From: Flavobacteriales bacterium
GTDB lineage: Bacteria; Bacteroidota; Bacteroidia; Flavobacteriales_F; PHOS-HE28
Reading direction: 5' to 3'
Length of the DNA: 64,000 nt
Assembly: GCA_016721005.1 (NCBI GenBank)
Contig: JADKJM010000019.1
Span: 248,001 to 312,000 of the forward strand
Below the pieces are notes generated by a model. The model was not told where the DNA came from and did no database searches. It worked only from the letters and a program-made list of their open reading frames with translations. Positions 45,153-53,634 of this stretch are shown piece after piece; the first letter of the stretch is position 1, and each line of letters begins with the position of its first letter. Position numbers and translations under genes: made by a program.

Positions 45153-46330
45153 GCGGAGGGAACGCGTTCACGAGCAAGTCGACGCGCTTCGGCGTCGCTG
45201 GCCTCGAGGTCGGCGAGGGAGGGATTTGCAATGAATGAAGCGCGCGCCAAGCAATGCTCCACCAGATCGCTCATGTCGAGGAAACCGATGGCGTCACGCA
45301 GAAAGAGTTCGACCGCGATCTCGTTCGCGGCGTTGAGGACGCACGGCGCGTTGCCGCCTTTGTCCAAGGCGTCCAGCGCAAGTGCGAGGTTGCGGAAAGT
45401 GGCGAGGTCGGGTTGTTCGAAGGTGAGCGCGAGCCCCTCCCCGGCCCTCCCCGAGGGGGAGGGAGCGCCAAGATCCAAGCGCGGCCATTGGGTTGGCAAG
45501 CGATCCGGGTACGCGAGCGCGTATTGGATAGGCAACTTCATGTCCGGCAAACCCATTTGCGCCTTCATGCTGCCGTCACGGAATTGCACGATGCTGTGGA
45601 TGATGCTCTGCGGATGAACGATGATCTCGATCTGTTCGCGCTTCAAGTTGAACAACCACTTCGCTTCGATCGCTTCGAGGCCCTTGTTCATCAGGCTCGC
45701 GCTATCGATCGTGACCTTGGCGCCCATGTCCCAGTTGGGATGCTTGAGCGCTTGCGCCTTCGTCACGGTGGCGAGTTGCTCGCGCGTCTTCCCACGGAAG
45801 GGACCGCCGCTGGCGGTGAGCACGACCTTCTCGATCGGGTTCTGCCATTCACCGGCCATGCATTGGAAGATCGCGCTGTGCTCGCTATCGACCGGATAGA
45901 TGTTCACGCCTTTTTCGCGTGCGGCCTTCGTCACCAATTCACCGGCAACGACCAGTGTCTCCTTGTTCGCGAGCGCAATGGACTTGCCCGCTTCTATCGC
46001 CGCGAGCGTTGGCCGCAGGCCTACGTATCCTACCAATGCAGTAAGCACTACCTCGATGTCCTCCATCGCCACGGACTGCTCCAGGGCTTCGTGGCCGGCG
46101 TATGCTTTGATCCCGTGCGGGAAGAGCGCATCCTTCACCGCTTCCAACTTGCTCGCATCACCGATCACCACCGCGTTGGGTTTGAACTCCAGCGCTTGCT
46201 CGATCAGCAGGTCGGTGTTGTTGCCGCAGGTGAGCAACTCCACTTGGAAATGCTCCGGCTGCTCGCGCACCACTTCCAACGCCTGCGTCCCGATGGAGCC
46301 GGTGGAACCGAGGATGGCGATCTTCTTCAT
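45140..46330 (-). CDS. dxr: 1-deoxy-D-xylulose 5-phosphate reductoisomerase
   Basis: 396 residues from ATG 46330. NADPH-binding ILGSTGSIGTQALEVV lies at the N-terminus. The catalytic metal-site segment is PVDSEHSAIFQCM, with ALTASGGPFRG-like and WDMGAKVTIDSASLMNKGLE stretches typical of Dxr. It catalyses the committed step of the MEP isoprenoid pathway. An 11-residue in-frame insertion (residues about 289-299, APSPSGRAGEG) encoded by a palindrome separates two parts of the C-terminal domain. The start lies next to a CATG-rich repeat. Confidence 0.95.
   Translation of the reverse strand: MKKIAILGSTGSIGTQALEVVREQPEHFQVELLTCGNNTDLLIEQALEFKPNAVVIGDASKLEAVKDALFPHGIKAYAGHEALEQSVAMEDIEVVLTALVGYVGLRPTLAAIEAGKSIALANKETLVVAGELVTKAAREKGVNIYPVDSEHSAIFQCMAGEWQNPIEKVVLTASGGPFRGKTREQLATVTKAQALKHPNWDMGAKVTIDSASLMNKGLEAIEAKWLFNLKREQIEIIVHPQSIIHSIVQFRDGSMKAQMGLPDMKLPIQYALAYPDRLPTQWPRLDLGAPSPSGRAGEGLALTFEQPDLATFRNLALALDALDKGGNAPCVLNAANEIAVELFLRDAIGFLDMSDLVEHCLARASFIANPSLADLEASDAEARRLARERVPSAWTS
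45434..45466. repeat. Palindromic repeat inserted in frame within dxr
   Basis: The DNA is a near-palindrome (ccctcccc/ggggaggg around a 3-bp centre at 45445-45463) flanked by a partial second copy. It translates as APSPSGRAGEG between the conserved Dxr segments PRLDLG and LALTFEQPDLA. Its length (33 bp) is a multiple of three, so the gene stays open. Confidence 0.7.
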
Positions 46331-46405
46331 GTGACCATGTGGCCATGGGTCCATGTGTTCATGGCCCTATGGTCACATGAATACATGGGCACATGCCCTG
46401 ATGGG
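46328..46405. repeat. CATG-rich inverted repeat upstream of dxr
   Basis: The motif catg or atgg recurs about ten times. The segments catgtgaccat (46328-46338) and atggtcacatg (46369-46379) are exact inverted copies and could form a hairpin over the dxr start. With the repeat at 46451-46560 it fills most of the 46331-46649 gap; no gene is seen there. Confidence 0.65.
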
Positions 46406-46450
46406 GCGCAAAGATCGGCGTTGGAGGGGGATGGGATGAAGGGAGAAGAG

Positions 46451-46560
46451 AAGAGGTTCACGCAGAGGCGCAGGGAACGCAGAGCTAGAGGTCGAAGAGG
46501 ATCCCCGTCCGACTGGGTTCTGGATCTCCTCTGTGTTCCCTGCGCCTCTGCGTGAACTGT
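46451..46560. repeat. Palindromic intergenic repeat, gcagaggcgcaggg family, copy 4
   Basis: The left arm ttcacgcagaggcgcaggga and its continuation acgcagag pair with the right arm ctctgtgttccctgcgcctc and tgcgtgaa. The two arms are separated by about 50 bases. It belongs to the same dispersed family as the copies at 7160, 8515 and 14874. Confidence 0.8.
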
Positions 46561-46649
46561 ATTCATCTCCCACACGAACCTCTCTCAAAAACGCGTGTAC
46601 CGATCATGCGATCGCCGCCGTTTCTGCATCATACCCCAAAGGCTCACCT

Positions 46650-47939
46650 ATGAAGATCTCCATTTCGGTACCCGAACCCTGTCACGAGAACTGGAATGCG
46701 ATGATCGAGCGGCCCACCGCCGAGAAGGGGATCGAGGGTCGCCATTGCGCAAGCTGCCAACACACGGTGATGGACCTCACACGCGTGAGCGATGCACAAC
46801 TCATCGCGCTCTTCCTGAAGGATGCAATGCCCAAGTGTGCGCGCTTCGACCAGAACCAACTGGACCGGGTGATCGCGTTGGAGACCGACCGAACACCGCG
46901 CCTGTTGCCGACGGCCGCTGTAGGCATGGCCCTCGCGCTAGCATCCCCCGACACGAACGCACAGAACTGCATGCCCACTGTTGGCAAGATGCTGATCTCG
47001 CGACCTCCCGTGGAAACGGTGAAGGGTAATATGATCGTGCAGACCTCGCCGCCGGTGGTGGTGGACACGATCGCCGCCGACAGCGCGAGCGGTGTCCAGA
47101 CCGGGCAGATGGTCATTCGCGGGGGAAAGGCCGAAGTGATCTATTACATCGATGGCGTGAAGGTGTCCGGCGCGGATGACACGCCGATCAGGAAGGAGGA
47201 GATCGAGGCACTACCCATCATCACCGGTGGACGCGTTGGTGACTACGGCGACATTGGCGGCGGCCTCATGCAACATCGCTTGATCACCGGTCGCGTAGTG
47301 GACGATCACGCGGAACCGTTGCCCTTCGCAAGTGTGCTTGTCGGGGAGGTCGGAGCACAGACCGACTTCGATGGACGCTTCGTGTTATCCATCCCAGCGA
47401 GCAACGTTGGGCCACGGACCCTGCGTGTGAACTACGTCGGTTTCCGAACCGTGGAGATCCCGCTTGTGGTCACTGCTGTGGTTTCCGAAGTGGAAGCATG
47501 CATCTACAACGATCGCGCTGCACTCACCGGCCGCGTGACCGGACCCGATGGACGCATCGTTGTGAACTGTATGGTTGAGGTGAAGGAGCTCGGGCTGCGT
47601 TGCGCCACCGACGGCGATGGCTTCTACAGTTTCGAAGTGCCCACTGGGACCAAGGCCGAAGCACTCACCGTATCAGCCCGGATGAAGAATGGTCCGAACG
47701 GAGCGACGGCGATCACCACCGATGCTTTGCCGTGTTGTGTGCCGATCACCCTTCACGCCACCGAACAACCAGCCACGGTCGACGCGACGGACATCGATCT
47801 CGGTGATGTGGTGATGGGGGACGAAGAACTGATGTTCTTGGGCGAGATGGTCATCACCCGGGCATCGCCCACTCCGGGAAGTATCATCGCTAAACCGTTC
47901 AAGTGGATCGGCAGACAGGTGAGCAAACCGTTCCGTTGA
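46650..47939 (+). CDS. Carboxypeptidase-regulatory-like domain protein with PCHENW N-terminus
   Basis: 429 residues from ATG 46650. The N-terminus PEPCHENWNAM, followed by RHCASCQHTVMDLTRVS (CxxC), is a Bacteroidota-specific motif normally seen with a downstream membrane or carboxypeptidase-regulatory domain. A hydrophobic stretch AVGMALALASP could be an anchor (about 90-105). Two Ig-like CarbopepD_reg domains follow: ITGRVVDDHAEPLPFASVLV (about 210-300) and LTGRVTGPDGRIVVNCMVEV (about 310-400). A YYIDGVKVSGA segment resembles a TonB-receptor plug fragment. It may be a membrane-anchored envelope protein. The function is unknown. Confidence 0.75.
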   Translation: MKISISVPEPCHENWNAMIERPTAEKGIEGRHCASCQHTVMDLTRVSDAQLIALFLKDAMPKCARFDQNQLDRVIALETDRTPRLLPTAAVGMALALASPDTNAQNCMPTVGKMLISRPPVETVKGNMIVQTSPPVVVDTIAADSASGVQTGQMVIRGGKAEVIYYIDGVKVSGADDTPIRKEEIEALPIITGGRVGDYGDIGGGLMQHRLITGRVVDDHAEPLPFASVLVGEVGAQTDFDGRFVLSIPASNVGPRTLRVNYVGFRTVEIPLVVTAVVSEVEACIYNDRAALTGRVTGPDGRIVVNCMVEVKELGLRCATDGDGFYSFEVPTGTKAEALTVSARMKNGPNGATAITTDALPCCVPITLHATEQPATVDATDIDLGDVVMGDEELMFLGEMVITRASPTPGSIIAKPFKWIGRQVSKPFR

Positions 47940-48887
47940 TCACCGCGCCGCCGCCCGCTTCAACCGATCGTTGATCGCGCGGCCCAGTCCTTCGTCCGGG
48001 AATCGTTCGGCGAGGATCACTTGGCATTCGCTTGCGTCGAGTGAGCGCAATGCGCTGAAGAGATGCCGCGCCGCTTCGGAAAGATCACCGTTCGGGGAGA
48101 GCACATCGCACTGCGCTACATCGAATCGTTTCATGAAACCGATCACACCGATGCGTTCCTCCGTGCGCGTCGAAAGCAACTCCTGCACATCGCCCACGAT
48201 CACCGGTGTACGCGGCGCGTAATGACTTTCGAGCATGCCGGGGGCGGCGGGAAGGATGTGTGGTTGCGCGATCATCACTCGGCCGATCACCTCTTCGATC
48301 CGTTCCACGGCAATTCCTCCGGGACGGTACAACACCCAATGCCCGGCCTCCCATCCGATGATGGTCGATTCGACACCAACACTACATGGACCACCATCAA
48401 GGATGTACGGGATGCGATCCCCGAGTTGATCGGCGACGTGTTGCGCGGTGGTCGGACTCACGTATCCGAAGGGGTTCGCGCTGGGTGCCGCGAGCGGAAA
48501 GGTCAACTGATGCAGAAGTTCTTGCGCTAGCGGATGTGCGGGCATGCGCACGCCCACGGTGTTCAGTCCACTGGTGACGAGGTCGGGCACTTCGGCGCGT
48601 TTCGGCATCACCAACGTGAGCGGTCCGGGCCAGAAGGCTTCCATGAGGGCGAGACTTCCCGGCGGCGGCTCCGTGACCAGGCGCATCACATCGGCATGCC
48701 TTCCGATGTGCACGATCAGCGGATCGAAGCTCGGCCGCTGCTTCGCTTCGAAGACCTTCAGCACCGCTGCTTCATCGAACGCATTCGCCGCAAGGCCATA
48801 GACCGTCTCGGTGGGAATGGCCACAATGGCTCCTTCGCGAAGCAAGGTTGCCGCACTTTCCACATCGGTGCCGATCTTGGCGCTCAT
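47940..48887 (-). CDS. L-threonylcarbamoyladenylate synthase (Sua5/YwlC/TsaC family)
   Basis: 315 residues from ATG 48887. The YrdC domain has IPTETVYGLAANAFDE, KQRPSFDPLIVHI, WPGPLTLVMP and PSANPFGYVSPT. The C-terminal Sua5 domain (about 210-315) follows after SHYAPRTPVIVGD. It makes the threonylcarbamoyl-AMP needed for t6A37 modification of ANN-decoding tRNAs. It is divergent from the LTA-synthase-like gene, 33 bp away. Confidence 0.93.
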   Translation of the reverse strand: MSAKIGTDVESAATLLREGAIVAIPTETVYGLAANAFDEAAVLKVFEAKQRPSFDPLIVHIGRHADVMRLVTEPPPGSLALMEAFWPGPLTLVMPKRAEVPDLVTSGLNTVGVRMPAHPLAQELLHQLTFPLAAPSANPFGYVSPTTAQHVADQLGDRIPYILDGGPCSVGVESTIIGWEAGHWVLYRPGGIAVERIEEVIGRVMIAQPHILPAAPGMLESHYAPRTPVIVGDVQELLSTRTEERIGVIGFMKRFDVAQCDVLSPNGDLSEAARHLFSALRSLDASECQVILAERFPDEGLGRAINDRLKRAAAR

Positions 48888-48920
48888 ACCGCAAAGGTCC
48901 ACAAGGATCCTTGCATCCCG

Positions 48921-50864
48921 ATGCCGCGCTATCCGTTGCTCCTTTTGAAACTGCTCGGCGTGGGCCTGATCACCGGTCAACTCTTCCGGTTGTTCCTCTT
49001 CTTGGCGCACCACGATCAGTGGCAGGACGCACAGCTTGCGGACATCCTCCACGCGTTCCTCGATCGCGGCCTGCTCTTCGATCTGTATGTGAATGCGTGG
49101 GCGCTATTGCTGCCTGCGTTGCTGCTCGGGATCCGATACGCATCGGGCAGCAGTGCGGTGTGGCCGGTGCGCACCGCGCGCTGGATCTGGTCCGCGCTGT
49201 TCATCGTCATACTCTTCTTCGGTTGCGCCGATGTGCCCTTCTATGCGTACGTGAACATGCGTCTCACGGACCTCGCGCTGAGTACCGCGCAGACGTGGCA
49301 ACAATCTCTGCGGGAGTTGGTGAGCACGCCGCCGTATTTGATCGCAGTGATCGTGTTCGCGATCCTCTCATTCGCCGTCGTTCGGATCACCGGTCGCTTC
49401 TTCAAAACGCTTGTCGGGGAAGAACGTCCGATGAAACCTTGGCTGCGATGGTCCTGGTTCGCCCTGAGCTTGTTCGCATTGATCCCGGGCTTGCGTGGCA
49501 CGCTCGACCCTTCCGATCAACCGCTCGCTCCCGAGGATGCCTACTTCAGCAATACGCCTTTCCTCAATCAACTTTCCACGAACGCCACGTACAGCTTCGT
49601 TGCGAGCCTCACGATCGAACACGTGGACTATTTGCCCAGCGAAGTAGCGATCGCGAACGTGCGCGGCTACCTCGGCATCACGGATCAACGCTACACTTCT
49701 CCGGTCGCGCGTGATGTGGTCTTCGATACCATCCCCGACCGCCGCAACGTGGTGTTGATCCTGGTGGAGAGCTTGAGTGCGAACCGACTGCATCGCTTCG
49801 GCCACCCGAAGAACCTGATGCCTTTTCTGGAAAGCCTGATGGATTCGTCGCTCGTGTACGATCGCTTCTTCTCCGCCGGCACGCGCACCTGCAACGGGAT
49901 CTTCAGTTCGCTCTACGGGCTGCCGGCGATCGGAGCGCAGCACCCCATGGCGCATCCGAGCATGACCTCACAACCCTTCTACGGATTGCCGAGCATCCTT
50001 CGCGAAGGGGGCTATCACACCAGCTTCCTTTATCCCGGTGATCCGCTCTTCGATAACATGACCGGCTTCCTGTCGACCAATGGATTCGACACCTTCATCT
50101 CACGAAATGATTTCGCGGACAGCATCCCGCGCAACAGTTGGGGCGTGACCGATCACGCGCTCTACACCAAGGTGATCGAGCACCTCGACGCGCTACACGC
50201 GAAGGACCGCGCGCCGTTCTTCGCGTCGATCATGACCATCAGCAGCCACAAAGGCTACAACGTGCCGGATGATGTGCGGATGGCGGAGCCGTTGAGCGAG
50301 GAAGGCGACGAGAACATCTACCAATACGCCGACAGAGCGATGGAACTCTTCTTCGCGCAAGCCGCCACACATCCGTGGTTCGCGAACACCGTCTTCGTGA
50401 TCCTCGGAGATCACGGCCAGCGATTCGATCCGGTGTACGAAGTGCCGATCCCCTACCACCACGTCCCGATGATCATCCACGCACCGGGTGTCGTCGCTGC
50501 ACGAATGGAGCACGGCTTCGGAACACAGGTGGATGTGCCCGAAACCATCCTCGGGTTGCTGAACATCCCACACGTGAACAACACGCTCGGGTTGGATCTG
50601 CGACGCTCACAGCATCCCCTCGCGTACTTCTGCTCGGACGATCGGATCTGCGCGATCGACGACCGCAGTTATTGGATCCGCACCGGTGAAGTGGAGCGCT
50701 TGTACGATCACCCATCGCGCCGCACCACCGATGTGTCGCAACAGCGCCCGCTCGAATTGGACAGCCTGCGCACCTACGCCATGAGCATGGTGCAAGTGGC
50801 GCAGTGGCTGGTGGATGAGAAGTTGGTGGGGAAGCCGATACGCGCGGATCCTATTAAGCCCTGA
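48921..50864 (+). CDS. LTA-synthase-family sulfatase-domain membrane protein
   Basis: 647 residues from ATG 48921. Five membrane helices lie in the first 200 residues (LLGVGLITGQLFRLFLFLAH; WIWSALFIVILFFGCADV; YLIAVIVFAILSFAVV). The extracytoplasmic alkaline-phosphatase-fold domain follows: VVLILVESLSANRLHRFG (metal Glu), FFSAGTRTCNGIFSSLYGLP (nucleophile Thr region), ILGDHGQRF (metal Asp/His) and PIPYHHVPMIIHAP. In Gram-negatives such proteins usually transfer phosphoethanolamine or phosphoglycerol to envelope glycans. The open frame to 48534 upstream belongs to the opposite-strand Sua5 gene. Confidence 0.9.
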   Translation: MPRYPLLLLKLLGVGLITGQLFRLFLFLAHHDQWQDAQLADILHAFLDRGLLFDLYVNAWALLLPALLLGIRYASGSSAVWPVRTARWIWSALFIVILFFGCADVPFYAYVNMRLTDLALSTAQTWQQSLRELVSTPPYLIAVIVFAILSFAVVRITGRFFKTLVGEERPMKPWLRWSWFALSLFALIPGLRGTLDPSDQPLAPEDAYFSNTPFLNQLSTNATYSFVASLTIEHVDYLPSEVAIANVRGYLGITDQRYTSPVARDVVFDTIPDRRNVVLILVESLSANRLHRFGHPKNLMPFLESLMDSSLVYDRFFSAGTRTCNGIFSSLYGLPAIGAQHPMAHPSMTSQPFYGLPSILREGGYHTSFLYPGDPLFDNMTGFLSTNGFDTFISRNDFADSIPRNSWGVTDHALYTKVIEHLDALHAKDRAPFFASIMTISSHKGYNVPDDVRMAEPLSEEGDENIYQYADRAMELFFAQAATHPWFANTVFVILGDHGQRFDPVYEVPIPYHHVPMIIHAPGVVAARMEHGFGTQVDVPETILGLLNIPHVNNTLGLDLRRSQHPLAYFCSDDRICAIDDRSYWIRTGEVERLYDHPSRRTTDVSQQRPLELDSLRTYAMSMVQVAQWLVDEKLVGKPIRADPIKP

Positions 50865-50947
50865 ACGACCCCATGGACCCCGTGGTCCGCGGTGTTGCAC
50901 GGCAGAATGCAGAGGGTGAGCGAAGTGGCCTACCCCCGAACGCACAA

Positions 50948-50973
50948 CAGCCTCCGGCGATCACGCGGAGGCT
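50948..50973. terminator. Hairpin between convergent genes
   Basis: A 9-bp perfect stem (cagcctccg / cggaggctg) with an 8-base loop lies between the LTA-synthase-like gene (plus) and the fibronectin-type gene (minus). No T run follows on either strand, so it may be a bidirectional terminator of moderate strength. Confidence 0.45.
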
Positions 50974-51052
50974 GCTGTGCTTGAAGAGGTGTCGTTGTAA
51001 GTTCCGGTGGCCCGTGCCACGCGGCGCGTGTGTTCCGCATCGTGGGGGCTGC

Positions 51053-51664
51053 TTACGCTGCCCGGCTGCTCACGATCTCACTGGCGGGGCCTTCGCCCGC
51101 GGCCCCTACGGCCGCAATGCGGAAGCTGTATAGCTTTCCCGAAACCAGGCCAGCGACGCGGCGGTTCCTGCGGGTGCTCGCACCCACGAAGTTCCACGTG
51201 ATCGTAGCCGGGTCGCCCTCACCCATGTACACATGGTACATGGTGGCGCCGGGAACGCGTTGCCAATCCAGGTCCACGCACTCGGCGTATTCGCTCACCG
51301 TCGCCATCACTTTCACGGGGACACCGAGAGTGATGGGTTCAGGTTTGCGAACGGGCTCGAATCCGCTGGTGATCGCCACCCCCAGGTCCGTGCCGGACGT
51401 GAAATTCACGTACTCGCACAGTTGCGTAAGCAGGATGCGCACGTCGGCCGCGGCCAGGTCCCTGGCGTCGATGGCTTCCAATGCGCGGCTTTCCGCGAGG
51501 ATGATGGCGGTCTTCAGCTTTGCGAGCGCCGTAGTAACGGTGGGGAGGGCGGGCACAGGGGTCGGGAAGTTGAGGTTCCCATCCATTTTGCTCACCACCC
51601 ACTCGCCCCTATCGGCCAGTTGCGTAGCGTTCAGATCGTGAAGGTCTGCTTTGATCAGTCTCAT
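51053..51664 (-). CDS. Fibronectin type III-like domain protein
   Basis: 203 residues from ATG 51664, no signal peptide. The N-terminal half (about 1-100) is helical (LAKLKTAIILAESRALEAID). The C-terminal half (about 120-203) is a fibronectin type III domain: VDLDWQRVPGATMYHVYMG, then GLVSGKLYSFRIAAVGAAGEGPAS. The lack of a signal is notable for an Fn3 protein. Similar two-part proteins occur repeatedly in Bacteroidota genomes with no known function. It lies beside the 21-bp repeat array. Confidence 0.75.
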   Translation of the reverse strand: MRLIKADLHDLNATQLADRGEWVVSKMDGNLNFPTPVPALPTVTTALAKLKTAIILAESRALEAIDARDLAAADVRILLTQLCEYVNFTSGTDLGVAITSGFEPVRKPEPITLGVPVKVMATVSEYAECVDLDWQRVPGATMYHVYMGEGDPATITWNFVGASTRRNRRVAGLVSGKLYSFRIAAVGAAGEGPASEIVSSRAA

Positions 51665-51916
51665 GACAGTTCGAAGTTTCTCTTCTGCTGCGGCAAGCCG
51701 GGGCTGATCAAGCTGTACTTGCAGGGGTCGTACGAATTGGAGTTCGTCAGCATGACTCTTGGCGCGCATGTCCGTTGGTGGACACCTTGGCCATGCCGTT
51801 CAATCGGAACCGGGGTACCCCTCCGTTATTCCGGCGTATCAACAGCCCGTCCTTCCTGGGGTTTCCGGCGGATGACCCGCCGGAATTGTTAACGGACGGG
51901 CACTGGATGCCCCGTT

Positions 51917-52126
51917 TCCTGCGCCGGAAAAGTCTTTTCCGGGACAGGAATTCCCTTTTCTGGTTCAGGAAAGACTCTATCCGGAACAGGACTTTCCCTT
52001 TCTGGTTAAGGAACATCCCTTTCCGGTACAGGAATTCCACTATCCGGTACAGGGAAGAACTTTCCCGGTGCCGGAATTTCCGGTTCTGGTACAAGAAGAT
52101 CGCTTTCCGGTACAGGGTACCCGACC
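51917..52126. repeat. Degenerate 21-bp tandem array, ten units
   Basis: Units start at 51917, 51938, 51959, 51980, 52001, 52022, 52043, 52064, 52085 and 52106. Most begin with tccgg(t/g/a)acagg or tctggt(t/a)(c/a)agg and end in a pyrimidine run. Spacing is exact, though units differ at many positions. Because 21 is a multiple of three, the array is open on both strands (heptads such as FRYRNST on plus; LYRKGMF on minus). I see no convincing gene in it. The rest of 51665-52254 is unassigned. Confidence 0.75.
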
Positions 52127-52254
52127 GCTCTTCTTGTTCGGCACGCCCACCGTACCGGAACCCGGAAAGCCCTCTTACCATGCGGTGCTCCGTCCGTGCA
52201 AAATCATCCTTTGTGGGTATTTCAAAAGCGCCTTCCGTTCACTTGCTTTCGGTG

Positions 52255-52728
52255 ATGTTTCTGGGGTGGATAGGCCTGGAACTGGCATGGCGCCATTGCC
52301 CCGCTCCGGCGGTGGATGCCTTCTTGTACCTGGACCGGACCCTGCGCTGCCACGTCACCCTGCACAAGAGCTGCCTGCTTGGCCGCCGCCGCATCCGGCA
52401 AGAGCTGAAGGCCCTGATGGAGCAGCCTATCCTATACAGCAACCTGGAACGGGAACACGCCGCCCGCACCGACCCGCCTATCAAACTGGCCAAGACCCTG
52501 TGGGCCATGCACCGCATGCGCACCCGGTGGTACCGCGAAGCCGCCGCCACCCACTGCCCCTATACCTTCTATTGCGGCTTCATCCGCCGGCCCATGCCGC
52601 CGCTGTGGGGCACGCCACTAGGCCACGGCGAAGCGCTCGTACGCCCGCGCACAGGGCTCTGCCACGCACCCGGCCACCTGCGCACCCTGCTGCTGGTGCC
52701 GGACCGCGAACACACCTTCTACCACTAG
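52255..52728 (+). CDS. Orphan Cys/His-rich protein, function unknown
   Basis: 157 residues from ATG 52255 (ATG 52180 adds 25 residues with weaker codon bias). Codon use from 52255 on is strongly biased to GC-ending codons (ctg, gcc, acc, aag), as in the neighbouring genes, so it is likely real. The protein has clustered Cys and His: WRHCPAPAVDAF, LRCHVTLHKSCLLG, HCPYTFYCGF, TGLCHAPGH. This could be a metal-binding scaffold, but no known zinc-finger spacing is recognised. The overlapping frame starting at 52068 is a Pro/His/Arg-rich shadow. Confidence 0.55.
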   Translation: MFLGWIGLELAWRHCPAPAVDAFLYLDRTLRCHVTLHKSCLLGRRRIRQELKALMEQPILYSNLEREHAARTDPPIKLAKTLWAMHRMRTRWYREAAATHCPYTFYCGFIRRPMPPLWGTPLGHGEALVRPRTGLCHAPGHLRTLLLVPDREHTFYH

Positions 52729-52963
52729 GAGCCATGGCACCTCTATGGCTGTAGCTGGGAGCCCTGCTTGCAAAGCACCCCGCCCACCATGGCGCGCAAC
52801 CCGCACTGGTTCTTCCTCGGCGATAGCCGCAACTGCCAACCCGTAGGGCACGAAGGGGAATGGTGGATGTGAGAGGGGTGGGTGTGAGATCCACGGATCC
52901 GGAGATCCGCGGTAGCTGGGGTGGATAGGGCTACGACAGCCCACCGTGGGTGCCGGTATTCCA

Positions 52964-53623
52964 TCACTTCTTGGGCTTGCGCTTGGCGGCCTTCTTCCGG
53001 GCCTTCTTAGCAGCCTTCGGCGCTTGCTTGACCGCGACCTTCAGCACTTGGTCAAGGGTGCCGTGGATTTTCAAGGTTGCGCCCCTCTTGGCGGCTTTCT
53101 TCGGTCGCTCTGCTGGCAAATCATCTTCGTGGAACATCGGAACTTGGACGCCCACGTTAGGCATGGCGGAGACTTTTACACCACCACCCCATCCTTCTGC
53201 CGCATTCTTCAGCCCCCGGTCTTCGCTGTAAATGGTCTTTGCTCCGTGCAACTTGGCAATAGCAATAATCTGGATATCGAACTTAACAACCTCGCGGGTG
53301 CTGGATTTTTGAATCTTCTTGAACTCCCCTTCGCTCATCAATTTCTGCCGTATTTGAGCCGCGATTGCCGCAGCCGCAGCGTCGAAAGGGGGGACGCGAA
53401 ACCGGGCCGTGATAAAGTTCACAATCTTTCCGTGCTCCGCTGCCGGAACCCGCATAAGTATTTCAGATAGGACGGGCGCCGGAATGATGATGATAGCCTT
53501 CTCTTCCGCCAACAATGCAAGCAACGCTTTGGCACGTCCAATTTTCGCTTCCTGTCCGGGCTCGGCCTCTCCCTTGATGCCCCATACGACAACCTGGCTA
53601 TCTAAACAAATGACTTTACCCAT
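52964..53623 (-). CDS. PIN-domain protein with histone-like basic tail (candidate toxin)
   Basis: 219 residues. The PIN catalytic acids are present: Asp8 in ICLDSQVVV, Glu54 in VLSEIL, Asp116 in KFDIQIIAIA and Asp135 in IYSEDRGLKN. The RNase-like PIN core ends near 165. A Lys/Ala/Pro-rich tail (KKARKKAAKRKPKK) follows, resembling histone H1 or Bacteroidota HC tails and probably binding nucleic acid. Base composition is lower in GC than the neighbours, suggesting acquisition. It begins 11 bp after the stop of an upstream partner gene, giving a toxin-antitoxin-like layout. Confidence 0.8.
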   Translation of the reverse strand: MGKVICLDSQVVVWGIKGEAEPGQEAKIGRAKALLALLAEEKAIIIIPAPVLSEILMRVPAAEHGKIVNFITARFRVPPFDAAAAAIAAQIRQKLMSEGEFKKIQKSSTREVVKFDIQIIAIAKLHGAKTIYSEDRGLKNAAEGWGGGVKVSAMPNVGVQVPMFHEDDLPAERPKKAAKRGATLKIHGTLDQVLKVAVKQAPKAAKKARKKAAKRKPKK

Positions 53624-53634
53624 GTCGCGTTTGG

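Noticed and set aside
51917..52126. CRISPR array
   Set aside because: Units are contiguous 21-bp tandem copies with no spacers, and no cas genes are present.
51747..52181. Minus-strand 144-residue frame through the 21-bp array
   Set aside because: It is open only because the unit length is a multiple of three; basic, repetitive, no start signal or codon bias. Kept as a possibility within the array finding, not as a gene.
52068..52754. 228-residue Pro/His/Arg-rich plus-strand frame
   Set aside because: Overlaps the better-biased frame at 52255-52728; codon third positions are not coding-like.
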